NCBI RefSeq assembly: GCF_000585415.1
Contig: NZ_KK073876.1
Location: 1,981,810-2,045,809 of the forward strand
Reading direction: 5' to 3'
Length of the DNA: 64,000 nucleotides
Origin: Sphingomonas jaspsi DSM 18422
GTDB lineage: Bacteria; Pseudomonadota; Alphaproteobacteria; Sphingomonadales; Sphingomonadaceae
Position 1 is the first letter of the stretch. Each line of letters opens with the position of its first letter. This document shows positions 45,407 to 56,031 of the stretch, one piece after another. The notes beneath the pieces are model-generated. The model was not told the DNA's origin, searched no databases, and saw only the letters and a program-made list of their open reading frames with translations. The position numbers and the translations under genes were made by a program.

Positions 45407-47146
45407 CTAAAAGACCGCTTCGGCCTTTCCGCCCATCATCTGTTGCCGCACCAGCGGGATCGGCGGGCCGCCGTAGCTCAGGAACTGGTCGTGGAACTGT
45501 TTCCACGCCTTCTGGCCACCCTTGTCGGCGGTCCAGTCGTCGCGCAGCTTGCGGATCATCAGCTTGCCCATGGTGTAGTTGAGGTAGCCCGGATCATAGG
45601 TGCCGCGGGCCGCCTGCTGCTTGGCATTGCCTTCGTCCTGGTAGCATTGGTCGCGGAACATCTCGAAGCTCTGCTGCTGCGTCATGCTGCCGGTGTGCAT
45701 GCCGATCGACGACAGGAAGCGGCAATCGCGGAGCAGTGCGTTGCTCAATTGCCCGATCATCGTTTCATCGGTGCCGCCGCCGACCCCGGCCACGCGCATC
45801 ATCTCTTCGGTGTAATGCGCCCAGCCCTCGGCGAAGGCATAGCCGACGAACACCCGCCCGAAGAAGCTCTTCGACCGGTTGGCATGAAGGAAGTTGAGGA
45901 AGTGGCCCGGCCATACCTCATGGATCGAGGTGAACAGCAGGTCGGCCTGTCCGGGGACGAAGCCGTCCTGCATCTCCTTCGACCAGCTGGGGTCGGGCGG
46001 CGCGATGTAATAGACCGACGGCAGGTTCTTCTCATACGGCCCGGGGATGTTGATGTAGGCGAAGTTCTGCCGGTTGTAGGGCGGCGCTTCCTCGACCTTG
46101 GCTTCTTCGGGTCCCGGAATGGTGACGAGGTCCTTGTCGACCAGGAACTGCTTCAGGCCCGCCAGCTGTTCGCGCGCCCCGGCGACCGCGCCGCCCTTGG
46201 GCTTGTTGGCATTCATCTTGGCCATGCAGTCCGGGATCGACGCGCCCGGCGCGTAGCGACCGCAGGCCTGGGTCAGCAGGTCCTGGTTGGACTTGAGATC
46301 CGCTTCGCCGATCTTCTGAAGTTCTTCGACCCGCGTCGTCACCATTTCAGTGTCGGCCAGCATCCGCTGATACTTCGCCTTGCCCAGCGCGAAGTCGGGC
46401 TTGGCGGCAGCGCGCTGGCCTTCGACCCACGCAACAGTATCCTGCATGGCTTTGACCGCACCGTCCGACGCCGCCTTCAGCGCCGCCTGGTCTTCGGGCG
46501 TTCCGACGCCCTTCCACGCGGCCATGCCATCCCCGGGGAAATATTCGGCGAAACCGCCGAACGCGCTCTTGGCATAATCGACGAAGCTCACCGCCATCGG
46601 CGCCTTGATGTTGGCGCGCATCTGCTCCGCCGCGCGGGGGATGTTCTGCAGGAACTTGATGTAGGCCTTCAGCCGCGTTTCCGGCGGCGCGTAGGGCACG
46701 GTGACATAAACCGACGGGTCGAAAGCGCCGAGGTAGCTGGCGGGGTTGTGGTGGAACTGGTCGGCGCCTTCCGGGTCGATCCAGAACAACTGACCTTTCG
46801 CGACGGCGATCAGATAGTCGCGTTCAAGCTGCTGGTCCTTGTCGAGGGTCGACGCATCGAACGCCTGCGCGTCGGCGATCACTTTCTTCAACCGCGCGAC
46901 TTCGCCGTCGAGCGCGGCCTGGCTGAGGTCGGCGATCTGTCCGTCATATTCGTGCCGCCCCTGCGAAACGGCAAAACCCGGATTGGCCTTGAAGCTGGCT
47001 TCGATGAACTGGTCGACGAAGCCCTTCCACGATGTCGATGCCGCGCCGGCGACGGCGGTGACGCCATTTTCGTCCGCGCTGCCCACCTTGCAACCCGCTG
47101 TTGCCAGCGCCAGTGCCGCTACGCCGATCGTCAAAGCTGCGCGCAT
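45407..47146 (-). CDS. DUF885 family metallopeptidase-like lipoprotein
   Basis: 579 aa. A signal peptide ends at Cys19 (LALATAGC), a likely though atypical lipobox. The DUF885 catalytic region has the zinc motif HEVWPGH (H-E-x3-x-H) followed by EGWAHYTEEMM, as in related dipeptidase-like proteins. I chose MRAALTIG because AAGGA lies 6 nt upstream. Probably an exported peptidase attached to the cell envelope; substrate unknown. Divergent from the MFS gene. Confidence 0.88.
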   Translation of the reverse strand: MRAALTIGVAALALATAGCKVGSADENGVTAVAGAASTSWKGFVDQFIEASFKANPGFAVSQGRHEYDGQIADLSQAALDGEVARLKKVIADAQAFDASTLDKDQQLERDYLIAVAKGQLFWIDPEGADQFHHNPASYLGAFDPSVYVTVPYAPPETRLKAYIKFLQNIPRAAEQMRANIKAPMAVSFVDYAKSAFGGFAEYFPGDGMAAWKGVGTPEDQAALKAASDGAVKAMQDTVAWVEGQRAAAKPDFALGKAKYQRMLADTEMVTTRVEELQKIGEADLKSNQDLLTQACGRYAPGASIPDCMAKMNANKPKGGAVAGAREQLAGLKQFLVDKDLVTIPGPEEAKVEEAPPYNRQNFAYINIPGPYEKNLPSVYYIAPPDPSWSKEMQDGFVPGQADLLFTSIHEVWPGHFLNFLHANRSKSFFGRVFVGYAFAEGWAHYTEEMMRVAGVGGGTDETMIGQLSNALLRDCRFLSSIGMHTGSMTQQQSFEMFRDQCYQDEGNAKQQAARGTYDPGYLNYTMGKLMIRKLRDDWTADKGGQKAWKQFHDQFLSYGGPPIPLVRQQMMGGKAEAVF

Positions 47147-47276
47147 CGCCATTCCTTCCATCTGTCCATTGCCGGAGTCGGACGCGAAGCTATCCACGGG
47201 AATGGGCCTGTCTGCAATCCGCCCCGTGCGGATGGGTGCGTTGCGCATCGCAACCCAGCGGGCTAGTCGACTCGCG

Positions 47277-48539
47277 ATGAGCCTGCTTCCCGAACCGCTG
47301 CGCCTTCCCGCCTTCCGGGCTTTCTGGGTAGCACGGCTGACCGCGACAATCGCGCAGATGGCGATGGTGATCGTCATCGGCTGGCAGGTTTACGACATCG
47401 CCCGCGAAACCATGGACATGAAGGCGGCCGCCCTGCGGCTGGGCCTGATCGGGGTGGTCCAGTTCGTGCCGCTGTTTGCGCTCAGCCTTGTCGCGGGATG
47501 GACGGCGGATCATGTCGACCGGCGGTGGGTTGGTCGTGCCGCGGTGGCGCTGGAACTGGTCTGCGCAGCGACCCTGGCGATCGCAGCCTGGACCGACCGG
47601 ACGAGCCTGCCGATCCTCTACGCAGTCGCGGCGCTGCTCGGCGTCGCCCGGGCCTTTGCCGGCCCGTCGCTGGGTGCGCTCGCTCCGAACCTCGTCCCGC
47701 AGAAGATATTGCCGAATGCGATCGCCCTGTCCTCGATCGCCTGGCAAAGCGGCACGATCGTCGGGCCGGCGGTTGGCGGCTATCTCTACGCTTGGAGCCC
47801 GGCCGCCCCCTACGAGGCAAGTGCGATCCTGTTCGGCGTATCGCTGCTGTGCCTTTTTCTCATCGGGCCGGTACCACGCCCCGAACAGAAGCGGAGCGGC
47901 GGTCCCTGGTCGCAGATCGGCGAAGGATTGCGATACGTGCGCCAGAACCGCCTGGTGCTGGGCGCGATCAGCCTCGACCTGTTCGCCGTGTTGCTGGGGG
48001 GTGCGACGGCGATGCTGCCGATCTTCGCGCGCGATATCCTGCACGCCGGCCCGGAAGGCCTCGGTCACCTGCGAGCCGCGCCGGCCGTGGGCGCGACTCT
48101 GACCGCGCTGTGGTTCGCGTTCAAGCCGCTGAAGTCGAACGTCGGGGTGAAGATGCTGACCGCGGTCGGCGTCTTCGGTGTGGCGACGGTGGTGTTCGGC
48201 TTTTCACGTTGGATGCCGCTCAGTCTGCTGTGCCTGGCGCTGCTCGGCGCGGCCGACATGCTGAGCGTCTATGTCCGTCAGTCGCTGATCCAGATTTACA
48301 CGCCCGACGCCATGCGCGGTCGGGTCGGCGCGGTGTCGACCCTGTTCATTTCCGCGTCCAACGAACTGGGGGAAGCCGAAAGCGGCTTCCTTGCGGCACT
48401 GGTCGGGCCGGTGGTGGCCGTCGTCGGCGGTGGGATCGGCGCGGTCGCGGTGGTATTGATCTGGGCGCGGATCTTCCCAGAACTGCGCAACGCGCGCACT
48501 TTCGACCCGCCGGTCGATAATCGCCAGAAGGAGGCCTGA
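47277..48539 (+). CDS. MFS transporter (EntS-like)
   Basis: 420 aa with about 12 transmembrane helices. The group resembles enterobactin-exporter-like MFS proteins: RLPAFRAFWVARLTATIAQM, GWTADHVDRRWVGR (motif A-like), and GAADMLSVYVRQSLIQIYTPDAMRGRVGAV. The substrate is unknown; siderophore or drug efflux are possible. The downstream cysteine synthase begins 3 bp after its stop. Confidence 0.88.
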   Translation: MSLLPEPLRLPAFRAFWVARLTATIAQMAMVIVIGWQVYDIARETMDMKAAALRLGLIGVVQFVPLFALSLVAGWTADHVDRRWVGRAAVALELVCAATLAIAAWTDRTSLPILYAVAALLGVARAFAGPSLGALAPNLVPQKILPNAIALSSIAWQSGTIVGPAVGGYLYAWSPAAPYEASAILFGVSLLCLFLIGPVPRPEQKRSGGPWSQIGEGLRYVRQNRLVLGAISLDLFAVLLGGATAMLPIFARDILHAGPEGLGHLRAAPAVGATLTALWFAFKPLKSNVGVKMLTAVGVFGVATVVFGFSRWMPLSLLCLALLGAADMLSVYVRQSLIQIYTPDAMRGRVGAVSTLFISASNELGEAESGFLAALVGPVVAVVGGGIGAVAVVLIWARIFPELRNARTFDPPVDNRQKEA

Positions 48540-48542
48540 CCC

Positions 48543-49463
48543 ATGAAAGCCGCCAATATCCTCGAAACGATCGGCGGCACGCCGCACATCCGCATCAACC
48601 GGCTGTTCGGTAACGCCGAGGTCTGGATCAAGTCGGAGCGGGCGAACCCGGGCGGATCGATCAAGGACCGTATCGCCCTGTCGATGGTCGAGGACGCCGA
48701 GCGATCGGGCAAGCTGAAGCCGGGCGGGGTCATCATCGAGCCGACGAGTGGCAACACGGGTATCGGCCTCGCCATGGTCGCGGCGGTCAAGGGCTATCGC
48801 CTGATCCTGGTCATGCCCGACAGCATGTCGATCGAGCGGCGCCGCCTGATGCTTGCCTATGGCGCCGAGTTCGATCTCACCCCGCGCGAAAAGGGGATGA
48901 AGGGCGCGATTGCGAGGGCCGAGGAGATCGCGGCAGGAACCGAAGGGTCGTGGATTCCGCAGCAGTTCGAAAATCCGGCCAATATCGAAGCCCACGTCCA
49001 GACGACGGCAGAAGAGATATTGGCCGACTTTCGCGACAGTCCGATCGACGCAGTGATTACCGGGGTCGGAACGGGCGGCCACATCACCGGCACAGCCAAG
49101 GTGCTGAAACGGGCCTGGCCGAAGCTCAAGGTCTTTGCCGTCGAACCGACGCTGTCCCCGGTCATTTCGGGCGGCGACCCCGCGCCACACCCGATCCAGG
49201 GGATCGGCGCAGGCTTCATTCCCGTTAACCTCGACACTTCACTCCTCGATGGGGTGATACAGGTCGACCCGGAGGATGCGCGCGAAATGGCACGACGCGC
49301 GGCCCGGGAAGAAGGCATGTTGGTCGGCATTTCTTCGGGCGCGACCCTGAGCGCGATCGCGCAGAAGTTGCCGGAACTGGACGAGAATTCGCGGATTCTG
49401 GGATTCAATTACGACACTGGCGAGCGCTATCTCTCGGTGCCCGGATTCCTTCCCGAAGAATAG
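48543..49463 (+). CDS. cysK: Cysteine synthase A
   Basis: PLP enzyme that makes cysteine from O-acetylserine and sulfide, 306 aa. Schiff-base lysine is K41 in NPGGSIKDR. The substrate loop PTSGNTGIG, the phosphate-binding [10 protein letters not shown] and the C-terminal SSGATLSA are all present. Adjacent to the MFS gene but no functional link is evident. Confidence 0.96.
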   Translation: MKAANILETIGGTPHIRINRLFGNAEVWIKSERANPGGSIKDRIALSMVEDAERSGKLKPGGVIIEPTSGNTGIGLAMVAAVKGYRLILVMPDSMSIERRRLMLAYGAEFDLTPREKGMKGAIARAEEIAAGTEGSWIPQQFENPANIEAHVQTTAEEILADFRDSPIDAVITGVGTGGHITGTAKVLKRAWPKLKVFAVEPTLSPVISGGDPAPHPIQGIGAGFIPVNLDTSLLDGVIQVDPEDAREMARRAAREEGMLVGISSGATLSAIAQKLPELDENSRILGFNYDTGERYLSVPGFLPEE

Positions 49464-49546
49464 GGTCAACGCGCCACTAACTGCGTCCGTTTGACCATCC
49501 GTTAACTCCTGCCGCGATATTGGGTACCGCGAGGGGATCTTTACGG

Positions 49547-52225
49547 ATGCGCAAGGCTCGGTTTGCGATCAGCGGCGATGATGAAATCAACGACAGGGCA
49601 TCGCTTTCCGAGGCCCTGACGTTCGACGTCCGCGCACCGGAAACGATCGATGACGAGCAGCTGGCGCTGCACCGTGTGGCAATGTTCGATCTCGCGCCGG
49701 CCCTGCTGTTCGCCACCCATCTGGTTTGGGGAACTGCGTGCCTTCTCCAGCATCCCGACTGCCTTAAGGAAAGCCTGAGCAGCAACCCGATCCTGCCGGT
49801 AGGATTGGCGCTGGTTGCCGATGCACTGATGTTTGCTGTGCTACGCGTTCGCGGCCGATTCAGCATCGCTCCTCACCTGCTCAGCCGCCTGCTGATGGGA
49901 TACATCGCCATCGGCGGCGCACTGTGGATGGACTATGGTCTGATCCTTGCGCGCAACGACATGATCGGCGTGTCGTTCATTGCGCTGGCCTTTGGCGCCG
50001 GACTGGCTGCTGCCACCATCGTTTCGATTTCCTCGCCGCCCATCGCGATCGTCAATGCGCTCGTCGCCATGGCCGGCGCGCTAGCGGTTTCGCGCGCGCC
50101 GCAGGCGTTGTTCGGGATCGGCTTTCTCGGCCTCATCAATATCGCCTACAGCATCGCCAGCGCGCGAACGGTCATCGCCAACGCCCGCAAGCGGCTGCGA
50201 CTGGAAGCGCAGGCGCGCAAGGCGCTGCATTTCGTCGACGAGTTCGAAAATTCTGGGCGCGGATGGTTCTGGGAAACCAACAGCGCAGGCACGCTTTCCT
50301 ACGTCTCCCGCCAGCTAGCGGACGATTTCAAGGTCGAGCCAGAAGAACTGCTCGGTCGACAATTCACCGACCTGCTGTCCGTCGACACCAGCGGCGACAA
50401 TATGCGCGAGGAGCGGACGCTGGGTTTCCACCTGTCAGCCCGCTTCCCGTTCAGCGACGTTATCGTACGCGCCGCCAGTGACGAGGACATCCACTGGACC
50501 CTGTCGGGCAACCCGGTGTTCGACGAGCAGGGTCGCTTCCTTGGTTTCCGCGGCATCGGCACCGACCTTACCGAACAGCGCCGCAGTGAGCAGGAAATCA
50601 CCCGCCTCGCGCGGTTCGACAGCCTGACCGGCCTGCCCAACCGCGCGCTGATGCGCCAGACGCTGGATGAGGCGCTGCGCAACGCTGCCAACCGCCGCAA
50701 GGGCTGTTCGCTGTTCCTGATCGACCTCGACCGGTTCAAGAACGTCAACGACACGCTCGGCCATCCGGTCGGCGACGCGCTGTTGCGCCAGGTTGCCGAC
50801 CGCCTGAAATCGGTGATGGGCGAGCATGGGCAGGTCGGCCGCCTGGGCGGTGATGAGTTCAAGGCCGTCCTGCCCGGGACGGTCGAGACCGGTTTGCTTG
50901 AATCGTTGGCACGGACGCTGATCGAGCAGGTTAGTCGCCCATACATGATCGAAGGGCATCGTGTGACGATAGGCGCGTCGGTCGGTATCGCCATCGGCGA
51001 TCCGGGCCGTTCCTGCGCCGATAGCCTCGTCCGCAACGCCGACCTCGCGCTTTATGCCGCCAAGGCCGCGGGCCGGGGCAAGCACATGTTCTACCAGTCG
51101 TCGATGCATACCGAGGCGACTGACCGCCAGGTGCTCGAGAACGACCTTCGCCAAGCACTCGACCGAAACGAATTGTGGGTCGCCTATCAGCCCATCGTCC
51201 GGACGGCGGGCGAGGAAATTGCCGGTTTCGAAGCGCTGCTGCGTTGGAACCACCCGGTCCGCGGCCCGATTTCGCCCGAAAAATTCATTCCGCTCGCCGA
51301 GGAATGCGGCATGATCGGCAAGATCGGGCAGTTCGTCCTCGAAACCGCGATCGCCGAAGCGGCGCGTTGGCCCGAACCCCTGCGGGTCGCGGTAAATCTC
51401 TCGCCCATTCAATTCAACGATCCCAGCATCTGCGATCGCGTGGCCAGCGCGTTGACCGCCTACGGCTTGCAGCCCGCCCAGCTGGAGTTGGAGATCACGG
51501 AAAGCGTTTTCCTGGCCGACAATGACGCCACTGACGCCACGTTCAGCAAGCTCAAGGCGCTTGGTGTGCGCCTTGCGCTCGACGATTTCGGTACCGGCTA
51601 TTCCTCGCTCGGCTATCTCCGCAAGGCGCCATTCGACAAGATCAAGATCGACCAGGGCTTCGTCCGCGGCGCGGCGTCGACGACCAAACGCAACAGCGCA
51701 ATCATCCGCGCGATCGTCACGCTGGCCGAATCGCTGGGAATGGATACCACGGCCGAGGGTGTCGAAACCCATGACGACCTCGAGCTCATCCGTGAGCTCG
51801 GCGTCAGCCAGGTCCAAGGCTACATTTTCGGCAAGCCCGTGCCAGCCGAACAAGCCCGAGAGCTGGCGAACCGGGTCACCATGGAAGCCGACGGATTTTC
51901 TGCCCAGCGCGAGCCGCGCCATCGCCTGATGCGGCGCGCCATTGCCGCGGTAAACGGCCAGCCGACCGAGATTCGCCTGCGCAACATTTCCGCCATGGGC
52001 GCGCTCGTCGAGTGCCCCCATGTCGTCGCTCCGGGCACGATGATGACGATCGACATCGTCGGCGTCGGCCCGGTCATCGGCACGGTGCGCTGGGCGCAGT
52101 CAGGCAAGTTCGGCGTTCAGTTCACCGAACATTTCGACCTTGCGAGACTGGCACCCAAGAAAGAGCGGACCACCAGCCCAATGCTGTCGCCCTGGCACGT
52201 CGGCCAGCAGCGCAGCGCGAGCTAA
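49547..52225 (+). CDS. Membrane GGDEF-EAL protein with C-terminal PilZ domain
   Basis: 892 aa, start after GAGGGG. Order: about five transmembrane helices (48-200), a PAS-like domain (about 225-330), GGDEF (about 345-505, RLGGDEF, DLDRFKNVNDTLGHPVGD), EAL (about 520-760, FEALLRWNHP, ITESVFL, DDFGTGYSSLGYLRK, TTAEGVET) and a PilZ domain (about 780-875). PilZ has the RxxxR (RLMRR) and NxSxxG (NISAMGA) motifs that bind c-di-GMP. No RxxD inhibitory site precedes GGDEF. It may both turn over and sense c-di-GMP. Confidence 0.93.
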   Translation: MRKARFAISGDDEINDRASLSEALTFDVRAPETIDDEQLALHRVAMFDLAPALLFATHLVWGTACLLQHPDCLKESLSSNPILPVGLALVADALMFAVLRVRGRFSIAPHLLSRLLMGYIAIGGALWMDYGLILARNDMIGVSFIALAFGAGLAAATIVSISSPPIAIVNALVAMAGALAVSRAPQALFGIGFLGLINIAYSIASARTVIANARKRLRLEAQARKALHFVDEFENSGRGWFWETNSAGTLSYVSRQLADDFKVEPEELLGRQFTDLLSVDTSGDNMREERTLGFHLSARFPFSDVIVRAASDEDIHWTLSGNPVFDEQGRFLGFRGIGTDLTEQRRSEQEITRLARFDSLTGLPNRALMRQTLDEALRNAANRRKGCSLFLIDLDRFKNVNDTLGHPVGDALLRQVADRLKSVMGEHGQVGRLGGDEFKAVLPGTVETGLLESLARTLIEQVSRPYMIEGHRVTIGASVGIAIGDPGRSCADSLVRNADLALYAAKAAGRGKHMFYQSSMHTEATDRQVLENDLRQALDRNELWVAYQPIVRTAGEEIAGFEALLRWNHPVRGPISPEKFIPLAEECGMIGKIGQFVLETAIAEAARWPEPLRVAVNLSPIQFNDPSICDRVASALTAYGLQPAQLELEITESVFLADNDATDATFSKLKALGVRLALDDFGTGYSSLGYLRKAPFDKIKIDQGFVRGAASTTKRNSAIIRAIVTLAESLGMDTTAEGVETHDDLELIRELGVSQVQGYIFGKPVPAEQARELANRVTMEADGFSAQREPRHRLMRRAIAAVNGQPTEIRLRNISAMGALVECPHVVAPGTMMTIDIVGVGPVIGTVRWAQSGKFGVQFTEHFDLARLAPKKERTTSPMLSPWHVGQQRSAS

Positions 52226-52228
52226 GGC

Positions 52229-54034
52229 TTACGCGACCTCGAACGCTTCGACCGGCAGCGCCATGATGCTGTCGGCGCCGGCTTCCACCTTGCGGCGCAG
52301 CGCCGAGGCAGCGACCAGTTCGCGGTCGGCGAAGAAGCGCGCCGTGGCGATCTTGGTTTCGTGATAGGACTTGTCCTCGCCCGCCTCGTCCTTGAGGCGG
52401 CTTGAGACGCTGGCCATCTTGAGCCACATCCAGCCTAGCGACACCAAGCCCATCAGCTGCATGTAAGCGTAGGAACCGGCCCCGGCGTTGTTCGGATCGG
52501 CGAGGCCGTTCTGCGCCAGCCACATGGTCGCGGCCTGCAGGTGGCCAACCGCCTTTTCCAGCGGCTCGACGATACCGGCGGGGTCACCGGCGGCCTTGGC
52601 CTCGGCAATGTCGTTGGCGACCAGCTCGAAGAAGGCGCGGACCGACCGGCCACCGTTCGCACCAAGCTTGCGACCGACGAGGTCGAGCGCCTGGACACCA
52701 TTGGTGCCTTCGTAGATCTGGGCGATGCGGGCGTCGCGGACGAACTGGTCCATGCCCCATTCGGCGATATAACCGTGGCCGCCATAGACCTGCTGCATGT
52801 TGACGGCGACCTCGAAGCCGCGATCGGTGAGATAGCCCTTGATGACCGGGGTCAGCAGGCTGATGAGGTCGTCGGCGGCCTGGCGTTCGGCCTCGTCCGG
52901 CGACTTGCGCGACAGGTCGACCTGCAGCGCGCCCCAGAGGATCAGCGCACGGGCGGCCTCGTTGAACGCCTTGGCCTCCATCAGCATGCGGCGGACGTCG
53001 GGGTGGACGAACAGGCTGTCGGCCTTGGCGTCCGGATCGCGGTTTTCGGGCTTGAGCGCCCGACCCTGCCTGCGGTCCTTGGCGTAAACGACCGCGTTCT
53101 GATAGGCGACCTCGCCCTGCGCCAAGCCCTGCAGGCCAACGCCGAGGCGCGCCGCGTTCATCATGATGAACATCGCCGCGAGTCCCTTTTCGGCCTCGCC
53201 CACCAGCCAGCCCTTGGCGCCATCATAGTTGAGGACGCAGGTCGCGTTGCCATGAATGCCCATCTTATGCTCGATCGAGCCGCAGCTGACCGCATTGCGG
53301 TCGCCCAGCGAGCCATCGTCGTTGACGAGGAACTTGGGCACCACGAACAGCGAGATGCCCTTCACATTGTCCGGCGCACCCTCGATCTTGGCGAGGACGA
53401 GGTGGATGATGTTTTCGGCCAGGTCGTGCTCGCCGGCCGAGATGAAGATCTTGGTGCCGGTGATCGAATAGCTACCGTCTCCATTGGGGACGGCCTTGGT
53501 CTTGAGCAGGCCAAGGTCGGTGCCGCAATGCGGTTCGGTAAGGTTCATGGTCCCGGTCCACTGACCCGAAATCATGTTGGGGACGTACTTCTGCTTCTGT
53601 TCGTCCGACCCCTTGACCAGCAGCGACGCCACCGCGCCCTGGGTCAGGCCGTTGTACATTTCGAAGGCGTGGTTGGATGAGCCCATATATTCGGCCACCG
53701 CGGTCGCGATCGCGCTCGGCAGGCCCTGCCCGCCATATTCGACCGGCGCGTGGAGCGTGGTCCAGCCGCCGGCGACGAACTGGTCCCAGGCCTCCTTGAA
53801 GCCCGGCGGCGTGGTCACCGACCCGTCGGGATGGCGGGTGCAGCCCTTCTGGTCGCCGACCTGGTTGAGCGGCGCGAGCACCTCTTCACAGAAGCGGCCG
53901 CCTTCGGTCAGGATGGCTTCGACGAGGTCGGGGGTGGCATCGCCGAACCCTGGCAGGTTCGAATAATTCTGGATGCCGACGATGTGGTTCAGGACATATT
54001 GCGTGTCGCGGACGGGGGCCTTGTAGGTCGGCAT
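52229..54034 (-). CDS. Acyl-CoA dehydrogenase
   Basis: 601 aa, FAD enzyme of fatty or branched-chain acyl-CoA oxidation, larger type with a C-terminal extra domain. Recognised from [29 protein letters not shown] (FAD), [13 protein letters not shown], the active site region [18 protein letters not shown] and [17 protein letters not shown]. It starts 5 bp after the stop of the MerR gene, so the two form an operon. The operator at 54437 probably controls both. Confidence 0.94.
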   Translation of the reverse strand: MPTYKAPVRDTQYVLNHIVGIQNYSNLPGFGDATPDLVEAILTEGGRFCEEVLAPLNQVGDQKGCTRHPDGSVTTPPGFKEAWDQFVAGGWTTLHAPVEYGGQGLPSAIATAVAEYMGSSNHAFEMYNGLTQGAVASLLVKGSDEQKQKYVPNMISGQWTGTMNLTEPHCGTDLGLLKTKAVPNGDGSYSITGTKIFISAGEHDLAENIIHLVLAKIEGAPDNVKGISLFVVPKFLVNDDGSLGDRNAVSCGSIEHKMGIHGNATCVLNYDGAKGWLVGEAEKGLAAMFIMMNAARLGVGLQGLAQGEVAYQNAVVYAKDRRQGRALKPENRDPDAKADSLFVHPDVRRMLMEAKAFNEAARALILWGALQVDLSRKSPDEAERQAADDLISLLTPVIKGYLTDRGFEVAVNMQQVYGGHGYIAEWGMDQFVRDARIAQIYEGTNGVQALDLVGRKLGANGGRSVRAFFELVANDIAEAKAAGDPAGIVEPLEKAVGHLQAATMWLAQNGLADPNNAGAGSYAYMQLMGLVSLGWMWLKMASVSSRLKDEAGEDKSYHETKIATARFFADRELVAASALRRKVEAGADSIMALPVEAFEVA

Positions 54035-54039
54035 CGCTG

Positions 54040-54423
54040 TTACTTCTCCTGGTCGAGGGATTGGACGAGGCTGATGAAGCCTTCGAGTTCGGTGATAGTG
54101 GCGTCGATGTCGACGCGCTGGCGCTTCAGCTTGTCGACCTGCTCCTGGCAGCGTTCGACGGTCTTCAACCGCTGGGTACGGCGGCCGTCGCCGATGTCGT
54201 AAAGGTCGAGCAATTCCTTGATGTCGGACAGGCTGAGCCCCACGCGCTTGCCGCGCAGGATCCACGCAAGGCGCGCCCGATCGCGGTCGGAGTACAGGCG
54301 CTGGGTGCCGCGGCGCTCGGGATGGATCAGCGCTTCGTCCTCATAGAAGCGAAGCGCGCGGGCGGTGACGTCGAACTCGTCGCACAACTCACCGATCGAA
54401 TAATGCTCTTTCGTTGCAAGCAT
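54040..54423 (-). CDS. MerR family regulator of acyl-CoA metabolism
   Basis: 127 aa. An N-terminal winged HTH ([26 protein letters not shown]) and a C-terminal coiled coil (about 75-120) without the Cys pattern of metal sensors. It resembles LiuR-type regulators, known from branched-chain and fatty-acid degradation. It is followed after 5 bp by the acyl-CoA dehydrogenase gene. A perfect palindrome lies in its own promoter, so autoregulation is likely. The -10 sits only 7 bases before the ATG and there is no ribosome site, so the mRNA may be leaderless. Confidence 0.9.
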   Translation of the reverse strand: MLATKEHYSIGELCDEFDVTARALRFYEDEALIHPERRGTQRLYSDRDRARLAWILRGKRVGLSLSDIKELLDLYDIGDGRRTQRLKTVERCQEQVDKLKRQRVDIDATITELEGFISLVQSLDQEK

Positions 54424-54430
54424 GTCAGCC

Positions 54431-54458
54431 AGTTAGTTTACGTTCACGTAAAGGTCAA
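54431..54458 (-). promoter_or_regulatory. merR-acyl-CoA dehydrogenase promoter with LiuR-type operator
   Basis: TTGACC (-35, 54458-54453) and TAACTG (-10, 54436-54431) are 16 to 17 bp apart and the spacer is a perfect palindrome, TTTACGT-N2-ACGTAAA (54437-54452). An operator between -35 and -10 is the classical MerR arrangement, and the sequence agrees with the LiuR-family site as I remember it. Confidence 0.7.
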
Positions 54459-54548
54459 TATAGAATGCGGCGGCTCGCCAGATAGGGCGACAAATTGATG
54501 ACAGGCCTGTATAGGCCCGCTCATTGGCTCCCGGGGATTCGCGAAACG

Positions 54549-56021
54549 ATGCTCACCACTCACCCGTTCGACGACGACAAGTTGCGGGAAGAATGCGGTA
54601 TTTTCGGCATTTGGGGCGCGGATAACGCCTCGCAGTATGTCGCACTTGGCCTGCATGCGTTGCAGCACCGGGGGCAAGAAGCGGCGGGCATCGTCACCCA
54701 GGACGGCAGTCACTACCATGCCCATCGCGCCATGGGTCATGTGGCCGGCAACTTCGACAATGACGACATCATGGCGCAGCTGGCCGGCAAGGTCGCCATC
54801 GGGCACGTCCGCTATTCGACGACGGGCGAGACGGCGCTGCGCAACGTCCAGCCGCTGTTCGCCGAACTGGCCAGCGGCGGGTTCGCCGTCGCGCACAACG
54901 GCAATCTTTCCAACGCGATGGCGCTACGCGACCGACTGGTGAAGCGCGGCTCCATCTTCCAGTCGACCAGCGACACCGAGGTCATCATCCACCTCGTCGC
55001 GACGTCGCTTTACGATACCGTCCTTGATCGCCTCGTCGACGCGCTGAAGCAGGTCGAAGGCGCCTATTCGCTCCTGATCATCACCCCGCTCGGCCTCATC
55101 GCGTGCCGCGATCCGCTGGGCATTCGTCCGCTGGTGATGGGCGAATTGAACGGCGCGACCATCTTCGCGTCGGAAACGGTCGCGCTCGATACCGTCGGGG
55201 CGACCTATGTCCGCGACGTCGAACCGGGCGAGCTCGTCGTCGTCACCGACAAGGGAGCCCAGAGCTTCCGCCCGTTCAAGGCGATGAAGCCCCGCCCCTG
55301 CATCTTCGAACATGTCTATTTCAGCCGCCCAGACAGCGTCGCCGAAGGCAAGTCGGTCTATGAAGTCCGCAAGAACATCGGCGCCGAACTGTCGCGCGAA
55401 GCGCCGGTCGAAGCCGATTATGTCGTGCCGGTGCCGGACAGCGGCGTTCCCGCTGCGCTCGGCTTCAGCCAGGAAAGCGGCATCCCCTTCGAACTGGGCA
55501 TCATCCGGTCGCACTATGTCGGCCGCACCTTCATCCAGCCGAGCCAGGACGGCCGCAAGACGGGCGTGAAGCTCAAGCACAACGCCAATAGCGCGCTGAT
55601 CAAGGGCAAGCGCATCGTACTGATCGACGACAGCATCGTGCGCGGCACGACCTCGCTGAAAATCGTGCAGATGATGCGCGATGCCGGCGCCAGCGAAGTG
55701 CATATGCGCATCGCCAGCCCGCCGACCGCGCACAGCTGCTTTTACGGCGTCGACACACCCGAACGCTCAAAGCTGCTCGCCGCCAACATGGACGTTGCGG
55801 CGATGCGCGAGTTCATCCAGGCCGACAGCCTTGCGTTCATCAGCATCGACGGGCTGTACCGCGCGCTTGGCGAAGAACGTGACGCGGCCAGCCCGCAGCG
55901 CTGCGACGCCTGCTTCACCGGTCTTTATCCGACCACACTGACCGATTGTCCGGCAGGCGCCAACGACCTGGCGCAGGAACAGGCGATGGAATCCAGCCTG
56001 CCCGTGGCCGCCACCCGATAG
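54549..56021 (+). CDS. purF: Amidophosphoribosyltransferase
   Basis: First enzyme of purine biosynthesis, 490 aa. The glutaminase Cys is C16 after a short propeptide (LREECGIFG). Glutaminase motifs HRGQEAAGI, HVRYSTTGE, FAVAHNGNLSN and the phosphoribosyl loop IVLIDDSIVRGTTS are present. The C-terminus has two Cys pairs (CDAC, TDC) that could hold an Fe-S cluster as in related PurF. I chose the MLTTHPF start, with GGGGA upstream; a longer open frame has no ribosome site. Confidence 0.96.
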   Translation: MLTTHPFDDDKLREECGIFGIWGADNASQYVALGLHALQHRGQEAAGIVTQDGSHYHAHRAMGHVAGNFDNDDIMAQLAGKVAIGHVRYSTTGETALRNVQPLFAELASGGFAVAHNGNLSNAMALRDRLVKRGSIFQSTSDTEVIIHLVATSLYDTVLDRLVDALKQVEGAYSLLIITPLGLIACRDPLGIRPLVMGELNGATIFASETVALDTVGATYVRDVEPGELVVVTDKGAQSFRPFKAMKPRPCIFEHVYFSRPDSVAEGKSVYEVRKNIGAELSREAPVEADYVVPVPDSGVPAALGFSQESGIPFELGIIRSHYVGRTFIQPSQDGRKTGVKLKHNANSALIKGKRIVLIDDSIVRGTTSLKIVQMMRDAGASEVHMRIASPPTAHSCFYGVDTPERSKLLAANMDVAAMREFIQADSLAFISIDGLYRALGEERDAASPQRCDACFTGLYPTTLTDCPAGANDLAQEQAMESSLPVAATR

Positions 56022-56031
56022 GACAAGTTGC

